From Chloroflexia bacterium (lineage in GTDB: Bacteria; Chloroflexota; Chloroflexia; Thermomicrobiales; JALYUS01), in NCBI GenBank assembly GCA_025924435.1, contig JAICIL010000059.1, positions 1 through 17,787 of the forward strand: DNA of 17,787 bases, in the 5' to 3' direction. A program made the position numbers and the translations under genes. The notes beneath the pieces are model-generated. The model saw nothing but the letters and a program-made list of their open reading frames with translations. It ran no database searches and was not told the origin of the DNA. Shown here one piece after another: positions 13,702 to 17,787 of this stretch. Numbering within the stretch: position 1 is the first letter of the stretch; the number at the start of each line of letters is the position of its first letter.

Positions 13702-14475
13702 TCAGTGGCCCGTGAGCGTGCGGAAGAGCCGTTCGGTCGCATCGGATGGGATCATGCCCGCCTGTTCCCGCAGCGTCTTGCGGCAGTCGGTGATGACGCG
13801 GAGAATCTCCGCCCGATTGCCGCGCGCCGCGAGCGCACGCATGAGGAGCCGGTAGCCCGACTCGCGCAGCGGGTCGGCCTGGATGAGCGCCCGCGCCTCG
13901 GTCTCCGCGATGTCGGGGTTGCCGCGGCCCAGTTCGGCTTCGACGGTGCATTCGCGGGCGTGGAGATGCACGTCCGCCATCGCGCGCCGCTGCCCCTCGA
14001 TCCACGGCCCCTGCTCGCCGACGAGGAAGGAGCGGCCCGCGATCTCCGTCGCGACGCGCGCTTCCGACAGCGCCGCGTCGTACTCCCGGCGGCGCATGAG
14101 CGTGTCCGTCTCGTGGATGGCGCTGCGGGCGCGCTCCCAGTCAATGACCGCGTCGCGCGGCAGGAGCAATCGGTAGCGGCCCACCTCGCCGTAGATGGTC
14201 ATTGCGCCCTCGCTCGTCGAGACGCGCCGGAGGATGCCCCGCAGGCGGCTGACGACCGCGTTGATCGTCGTATCCCAGCCGTCCGGTATCTCATCGCCCC
14301 AGACCGCCTCCGCCAGGTCCTCGCGGCCGACCGGCTGCTTCCGGTTGAGCACGAGATACGTCCAGGCCCGCCGCCCTTGCCGCGCCGGGAGACCGGCTTC
14401 ATACACCACGGCCCCATCCTGCTCGATGGCGAGCTGGCCGCAGAGATAGATGCGTGCGGGAGAGTGATCGCTCAT
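13702..14475 (-). CDS. SARP/BTAD-type transcriptional regulator, 257 aa
   Basis: The protein has the two-part build of small SARP regulators. A winged-helix DNA-binding domain of the OmpR type spans about residues 8-105, with RIYLCGQLAIEQDG, GRRAWTYLVLNRKQPVGREDL (about 35-54), AVWGDEIPDGWDTTINAVVSRLR (about 57-79, recognition helix region) and VGRYRLLLP (about 98-106). A bacterial transcriptional activation (BTAD) helical-repeat domain covers about 112-255, containing RSFLVGEQGPWIEGQR and DPLRESGYRLLMRALAARGN. It ends with a helical RTLTGH tail and lacks the ATPase module of large AfsR-type proteins. Start ATG 14475 has only a weak ribosome site. The gene is divergent from the DUF1059 and DUF4242 genes, with a three-repeat site between them, which suggests it controls that promoter and perhaps its own. 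Confidence 0.88.
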   Translation of the reverse strand: MSDHSPARIYLCGQLAIEQDGAVVYEAGLPARQGRRAWTYLVLNRKQPVGREDLAEAVWGDEIPDGWDTTINAVVSRLRGILRRVSTSEGAMTIYGEVGRYRLLLPRDAVIDWERARSAIHETDTLMRRREYDAALSEARVATEIAGRSFLVGEQGPWIEGQRRAMADVHLHARECTVEAELGRGNPDIAETEARALIQADPLRESGYRLLMRALAARGNRAEILRVITDCRKTLREQAGMIPSDATERLFRTLTGH

Positions 14476-14516
14476 CAGGGGCCTGTTTCCGGTGTTGGCG
14501 CGGTCATCGCGCGGCC

Positions 14517-14560
14517 TGCAAGGATGCTGCAAGGGTATCGCAAGTCCCGGCATGTATGCT
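14517..14560 (+). promoter_or_regulatory. SARP-type operator and promoter: three heptamers at 11-bp spacing plus -10
   Basis: TGCAAGG (14517-14523), TGCAAGG (14528-14534) and CGCAAGT (14539-14545) recur every 11 bp with 4-bp spacers. They are followed after 9 bp by TATGCT (14555-14560), a -10-like hexamer. Known SARP activators bind heptamer direct repeats spaced 11 bp (one helical turn), with the last repeat about 8 bp before the -10, replacing a normal -35. The match in period, number and distance is seen directly; binding by the adjacent SARP is inferred. A transcript from here would have a leader of about 40 nt before ATG 14606. Confidence 0.7.
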
Positions 14561-14605
14561 ACGCATGCGACCTGACGGAAACGGATAGCGTGCGAGGAGA
14601 AAGAG

Positions 14606-14770
14606 ATGAAGAAGATTGTGCGCTGCACCTGCGGTGTCGAAATCCGCAACAGCGACGAGCAGCAACTGATCCACGATGTGCAGACGCATGCGCGGGAGGC
14701 CCATAATCTCACCCTCAGCGACGAGCAGGTGCGCGCGATGATGGTGATCGACCAGGAAGGGGGCGAGTAG
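14606..14770 (+). CDS. DUF1059 family small protein, 54 aa
   Basis: The product starts MKKIVRCTCGVEIRNSDEQQ, continues LIHDVQTHAREAHN and LTLSDEQVRAMM, and ends IDQEGGE. The pattern C-x-C-G near the N-terminus, a central helix with H-x-x-x-x-H and a C-terminal helix beginning after LT/LS is that of DUF1059 (PF06348), whose members are 50-65 aa. The two Cys and two His could bind a metal ion; that is inference. AGGAGA (14595-14600) lies 5 bp before ATG 14606. It is the first gene after the SARP-type promoter and is probably co-transcribed with the DUF4242 gene 66 bp downstream. It is short enough to be missed by length-filtered gene calling. Confidence 0.85.
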   Translation: MKKIVRCTCGVEIRNSDEQQLIHDVQTHAREAHNLTLSDEQVRAMMVIDQEGGE

Positions 14771-14836
14771 ACCCGATCCAATGAAGGAATACCAATCGGC
14801 GACAACGGAGACGCGAGCAGCGTAGGAGGCGGCAGC

Positions 14837-15100
14837 ATGCCGGTGTATATGGTGGATCGCGACCTTCCGGGGATGACGATGGAGCAACTGGGGGCGGCGC
14901 AGCAAGCCGCCATCGCCACGACGGAGCGGTTCACCGCCGAGGGCAGGGATGTCCGTTACCTGCGCAGCGTCTTTGTGCCGAGCGAGGCACACTGCATGTG
15001 CCTCTTCGAAGCGCCGGACAGCGAGACGGTTCGGGCCGTCAATGAAACGGCGGCGATCCCCTTCACCCGTGTCACCGAGGCGATGGACCTGACGCCGTAG
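14837..15100 (+). CDS. DUF4242 (SCO4226-like) protein, 87 aa
   Basis: This is a small ferredoxin-like protein with the features of DUF4242 (PF14026): MPVYMVDRDLPGMTMEQLGAA at the start, a helix, then RYLRSVFVPSEAHCMCLFEAPDSETVRAVNE (about 47-77) and a C-terminal IPFTRVTEAMDL. A characterised member, SCO4226 of Streptomyces coelicolor, binds nickel. The His and Cys residues at about 54-56 (AHCMC) are candidates for metal binding here. AGGAGG (14824-14829) is 7 bp before ATG 14837. It lies downstream of DUF1059 in the same direction and is likely under the same SARP-type promoter. Cytoplasmic, no signal peptide. The actual role (metal buffering, enzyme subunit or other) is unknown. Confidence 0.87.
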   Translation: MPVYMVDRDLPGMTMEQLGAAQQAAIATTERFTAEGRDVRYLRSVFVPSEAHCMCLFEAPDSETVRAVNETAAIPFTRVTEAMDLTP

Positions 15101-15194
15101 CCCCGCGCGCGAAGTGCACGGCGATCTCCCGTGTTGATCGCATCACGCGCTTGTGAAGCCGATCCGGGAGGTCGCTGCGCACGCTAAACTGGCT

Positions 15195-15251
15195 GTGCTC
15201 CGCCTTCTCTCCGTCGCCATCCCCACGGAGCGCATGGCGGTGATCGGCTGA
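15195..15251 (+). pseudogene. Remnant of an M24 gene 3' end
   Basis: The 19 codons read VLRLLSVAIPTERMAVIG and stop, nearly the same as the end of the M24 fragment at 13694 (APRLLSDAVPTERMAVIA). At the DNA level 47 of 54 positions match (13641-13694 against 15198-15251, hand alignment). Sequence upstream of 15195 does not continue the M24 reading frame. It is a relic of a duplicated or displaced M24 gene. Confidence 0.75.
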
Positions 15252-15292
15252 GAACGTCCCCGGTGGAGCGACCCGCCCACTGATCCTGCGGT

Positions 15293-15322
15293 GCGACAAT
15301 CGCCGCGCGCCTGTGCTATAAC
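15293..15322 (+). promoter_or_regulatory. Promoter of the large membrane protein gene
   Basis: GCGACA (15293-15298) and TATAAC (15317-15322) with TGC directly before it form a -35 and extended -10 with 18-bp spacing. The transcription start would be near 15329, which argues against the GTG at 15332 and for ATG 15344 or a later start. Confidence 0.65.
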
Positions 15323-15343
15323 GGCGGTCGGGTGAGAGCGATC

Positions 15344-17635
15344 ATGGGACGGAACGTGCAGGTCGAACGCGCAGCGCCAACAATTACAGCGACCATGCCG
15401 CGCCGCGCGCATGCGCGCGCCATCGCCACATCCCCCGCGCTCCGGGCGTTCGTCGGATCGTTCCTGCTCGCCGCGCTCTTCATGCGCGCGACGCTGCGGC
15501 ACCTGACTGCGGGGATTGTCGGCGGCCGGTCCGACGGGTACGAGAACCTCTGGAACGACTACTGGCTCCGCACCGCGCTCCTGCATCTGCACCGGAACCC
15601 CTTCTTCTCGAACTGGATCGAGTACCCGACCGGGGCGAGCCTGCGCTTCCATACGCTCAACCCGCTCGCCGGTCTCCTCGCGCTGCCGGTCGCGCCGCTC
15701 GTCGGGGGCATCGCCGCGCTCAATCTCAAATTGCTCGCCTCGCTCGTCCTCGCAACCTTCTTCACCTGGCTGCTTCTCCGCGATCTCACGGGTGGCGCGC
15801 TCGCCGCGTTCGCCGGGGCGGCGGTATATACCTACGCGAACGATCAGGTGATCCTCGACACGCTCCAGGGGACCGAGAACTATCTGATGGGCACGGCGCT
15901 CCTGCCGCTCTACTGCTTCGTCCTCCTGCGCGCCGCGATGCGGCCCCGCTGGGGCGGCTACGCCGTCGCCGCCGTCGGGACCTTGCTCGCGCTCTCGCTG
16001 ACGGACTGGCAGTACACGCTCTTCGCCGTCCTCTTCACGGCGCTCGTGTTCATCGTCGCGGCGCTGACGCACCGGCGGTGGCGGGAGATTGGCGCGCTGC
16101 TCCCGCGGCTCGGCGTCGTCGTCGGCGCGTGGGCGGTGATCGTCCTGCCGACGCTGATCGTGCCGATGCTCCGGGAGGCGCGGCGGTCGCCCTGGCTCGA
16201 TTTCGGGCTGGATCAGGCGACCGCGCACGCGAAGGCACTCGATCAATTCGTCCGCCCGGGCTTCGAGAACCCCGGCTACCTCGTCCTCGTCGTCACCCTC
16301 GTCGGCCTCGTCTTCTTCTGGCGGCGCGACGACCGCCGCGGCGATCGCCCGGCAGTCGTCCTCTGGGCGGTCGTCGCGGCGGTCGGCTTTGTGCTGTCGC
16401 TCGGGCCGCGGCTGCTGCTGACGCCCGACCGCGCGACGGGCATCCCGCTCCCCTTCGCCATCGCGACGCGGCTGCCGCTCGTCTCGTCGAGCCGCAAGCC
16501 GTTCCTCTACTACTCCGCGCTCGGCATGCTGGGGGTCGGCGCCCTGCTCGCCTTCGCGCTGCGCACGCTGGCCCCCCTCCTGCGGCGGCTCGTCGGCCGC
16601 ATCGCGGGCGCGCGGATGACGCCCCGCGCTGTGCGGATCGTCTCCGGCGCGGCGGTTGCGCTCCTGCTCGTCCCCACGCTGCTGCCCGCATTGGCGCAGA
16701 CGCGCGACGCGGGCGTCGTCGCCGCCGACTGGCCGCCCTTCTACCGCGATGTGCTGGCGAAGGACCCGGACTCGTACGCGATTCTGGAGACGCCGCTCTT
16801 CGTCGGGCAGCGCGGCCGCTCCGATGCGGTCTACGCCGCCTTCCAGAGCGTCTACAATAAGCAGCGGTTCGGGTCGAGCATCGCGCGCGACCACAAGGCG
16901 GACAACCCGGACCTCTTCGCGAAGCGCGCCACCCTCTTCCGCGATTTCTTCTACCTCGACAAGGCGAACTACACCAACCTCTACCGCCCGACGAACGCGC
17001 CCGACTTCCTTGCGACGCCCGCATTCCGCACGGTCGGCCTGCCGCTGCTCAACTACTACCGCGTGCGCTACATCGTCCTCTACCTCGATGCCCTGCGGCA
17101 ACTCAGCCCCGGCTCGACGCAGGCCGCGCGCGACCTCGTCCGGCAGACGCTCGGCCCCGACGCGCACCCCGTCTACACCGACGCGGAGATGGAGGCGTAC
17201 CGCGTGCCGGACGGCCCGCCGCTCGCCGCGCCGCTCTTCATGGACACGGGGTCGGACGGCTGGTGGCCGCCCGAGAAGGCGCCGGGCGGCGCCCCCTACC
17301 GCTGGGCGGACACGCGCGACGGCAAGTCCGCCGAACTCCTCCTCTTCAATCTGAGCGGGGAGCGGCGCACGGCGCGCGTGCAATTCACGACCTTCAACTA
17401 CACCGCCGAGCGCGCGGTCGCCATCGGCCTGGACGGCGACCGCGTTGACGGGTTCACGCTCGCGCCGAACGGCACGCGGGACGTGACACTCGACCTGGAC
17501 GTGCCGCCCGGCATGCACCTGCTGACGCTCTCCTCGCCCCAACCGCCCGTCCCCATCGCCGACAGCGGCGGCCGCGACAACCGCCTCCTCAGTTTCGCCG
17601 TGCGCCAGGTGCGGGTGCAGGAGGCGGTTGGATAG
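15344..17635 (+). CDS. Large polytopic membrane protein, probable GT-C-type glycosyltransferase, 763 aa
   Basis: The N-terminal two thirds contain about 11-12 hydrophobic helices. After the first helix (about residues 38-52) comes an outside loop with SDGYENLWNDYWLR and NPFFSNWIEYPTGASLRFHT. Acidic residues in the first loop and a YPTG/H pattern are typical of GT-C enzymes, which transfer sugars from lipid-linked donors outside the membrane. Later loops include ALSLTDWQYTLFAVLF, FVRPGFENPG and LPLVSSSRKPF. From about residue 460 the protein is soluble (DWPPFYRDVLAKDPDSYAIL, LNYYRVRYIVLYLDAL) and ends in a beta-rich domain (about 610-763) with conserved-looking strands, probably on the outside. 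ATG 15344 fits the promoter; no clear ribosome site supports any start, and ATG 15395 is possible. The donor and acceptor are unknown; a YfhO-like assignment is the alternative. Confidence 0.75.
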   Translation: MGRNVQVERAAPTITATMPRRAHARAIATSPALRAFVGSFLLAALFMRATLRHLTAGIVGGRSDGYENLWNDYWLRTALLHLHRNPFFSNWIEYPTGASLRFHTLNPLAGLLALPVAPLVGGIAALNLKLLASLVLATFFTWLLLRDLTGGALAAFAGAAVYTYANDQVILDTLQGTENYLMGTALLPLYCFVLLRAAMRPRWGGYAVAAVGTLLALSLTDWQYTLFAVLFTALVFIVAALTHRRWREIGALLPRLGVVVGAWAVIVLPTLIVPMLREARRSPWLDFGLDQATAHAKALDQFVRPGFENPGYLVLVVTLVGLVFFWRRDDRRGDRPAVVLWAVVAAVGFVLSLGPRLLLTPDRATGIPLPFAIATRLPLVSSSRKPFLYYSALGMLGVGALLAFALRTLAPLLRRLVGRIAGARMTPRAVRIVSGAAVALLLVPTLLPALAQTRDAGVVAADWPPFYRDVLAKDPDSYAILETPLFVGQRGRSDAVYAAFQSVYNKQRFGSSIARDHKADNPDLFAKRATLFRDFFYLDKANYTNLYRPTNAPDFLATPAFRTVGLPLLNYYRVRYIVLYLDALRQLSPGSTQAARDLVRQTLGPDAHPVYTDAEMEAYRVPDGPPLAAPLFMDTGSDGWWPPEKAPGGAPYRWADTRDGKSAELLLFNLSGERRTARVQFTTFNYTAERAVAIGLDGDRVDGFTLAPNGTRDVTLDLDVPPGMHLLTLSSPQPPVPIADSGGRDNRLLSFAVRQVRVQEAVG

Positions 17636-17666
17636 TTCCGCCGCTACCATGTTTCCGCATTGCGCG

Positions 17667-17675
17667 TGCTAGACT
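17667..17675 (+). promoter_or_regulatory. Candidate extended -10 before the gene at the right edge
   Basis: TGC followed by TAGACT (17670-17675) has the extended -10 form found upstream of other genes in this window. It lies about 90 bp before ATG 17764, with no clear -35. Confidence 0.35.
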
Positions 17676-17702
17676 TGCCCTGCCGCGTCCACATGGGTGG
17701 TC

Positions 17703-17722
17703 ACGCAGTACGCAGTACGCAG
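17703..17722 (+). repeat. Short tandem repeat, 7-bp unit
   Basis: ACGCAGT occurs twice in direct succession and is followed by ACGCAG (2.9 units). It lies in the presumed leader of the next gene. Nothing else of note is seen in 17676-17749. Confidence 0.7.
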
Positions 17723-17763
17723 CGGCACCGGAGAAGCGGTCCCCCTGCGAGGAGAACCCCGGC

Positions 17764-17787
17764 ATGACCGACGAAACACCGCGCCCG
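17764..17787 (+). CDS. Start of a further gene, cut by the window edge
   Basis: ATG 17764 is preceded by AGGAG (17750-17754) and opens MTDETPRP before the window ends. Eight codons are too few to name a family. Confidence 0.5.

Noticed and set aside
15143..17650. 835-aa ORF on the minus strand
   Set aside because: It is antisense to the membrane protein, consists mainly of Arg, Glu, Asp, Val and Ala, and shows no domain or ribosome site. It reflects GC-rich codon use on the other strand.

Overview
The window is very GC-rich (mid to upper 60s percent by eye), with dense, short-spaced genes, strong GGAGG-type ribosome sites, frequent GTG/TTG starts and long spurious antisense ORFs. The gene content is a tandem YbjQ protein, DUF1206, DUF6328, a GYD protein, a PPOX-class protein, a DUF2961/GH172 enzyme, a BTAD/SARP regulator and DUF1059 plus DUF4242 proteins. 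Together with large intergenic hairpin repeats, this fits a chromosomal segment of a Chloroflexota (Thermomicrobia-like) bacterium, possibly from an environmental genome. The assignment is an inference from gene content; no marker gene or RNA gene is present. I saw no tRNA, rRNA, CRISPR array, intact insertion sequence or phage gene.

Layout. Positions 1-4355 hold five forward genes: an unknown protein, an M20-family carbamoylase/amidase, an unknown protein paired with a double YbjQ protein, and an aldose-epimerase-like protein. Three long inverted repeats separate them. Positions 4502-5371 encode a six-helix DUF1206 protein, convergent with a class III extradiol dioxygenase-like gene (5394-6233, minus) and a GYD gene (6370-6696, minus). 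An AI-2E family permease (6984-8246, plus) converges on a GH172 gene (8313-9404, minus). Next come a small unknown gene, a PPOX-fold gene (minus), a DUF6328 membrane protein and a TIM-barrel sugar isomerase/epimerase.

The most irregular part is 12047-15251. An M24 (Xaa-Pro dipeptidase-like) gene is broken: its N-terminal half stops at 12601, its C-terminal part resumes near 13332, and the middle is replaced by visibly lower-GC DNA carrying an 80-residue two-helix membrane protein and a strong intrinsic terminator. Downstream lies a compact module: a BTAD/SARP regulator (minus) divergent from small DUF1059 and DUF4242 genes. The divergent promoter carries three heptamers (TGCAAGG, TGCAAGG, CGCAAGT) spaced exactly 11 bp apart and ending 9 bp before a -10-like hexamer, which is the layout of SARP operators. 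After the module, the last 19 codons of an M24 gene occur a second time (15195-15251), so the module sits between two copies of the same gene end.

The window ends with a large polytopic membrane protein (15344-17635) that looks like a GT-C-type glycosyltransferase with an exported C-terminal domain, and the first codons of another gene. Recurrent sequence-level themes are hairpins built from 9-bp units placed between a stop codon and the next ribosome site, and promoters with an extended -10 of the form TGCTAnnnT.
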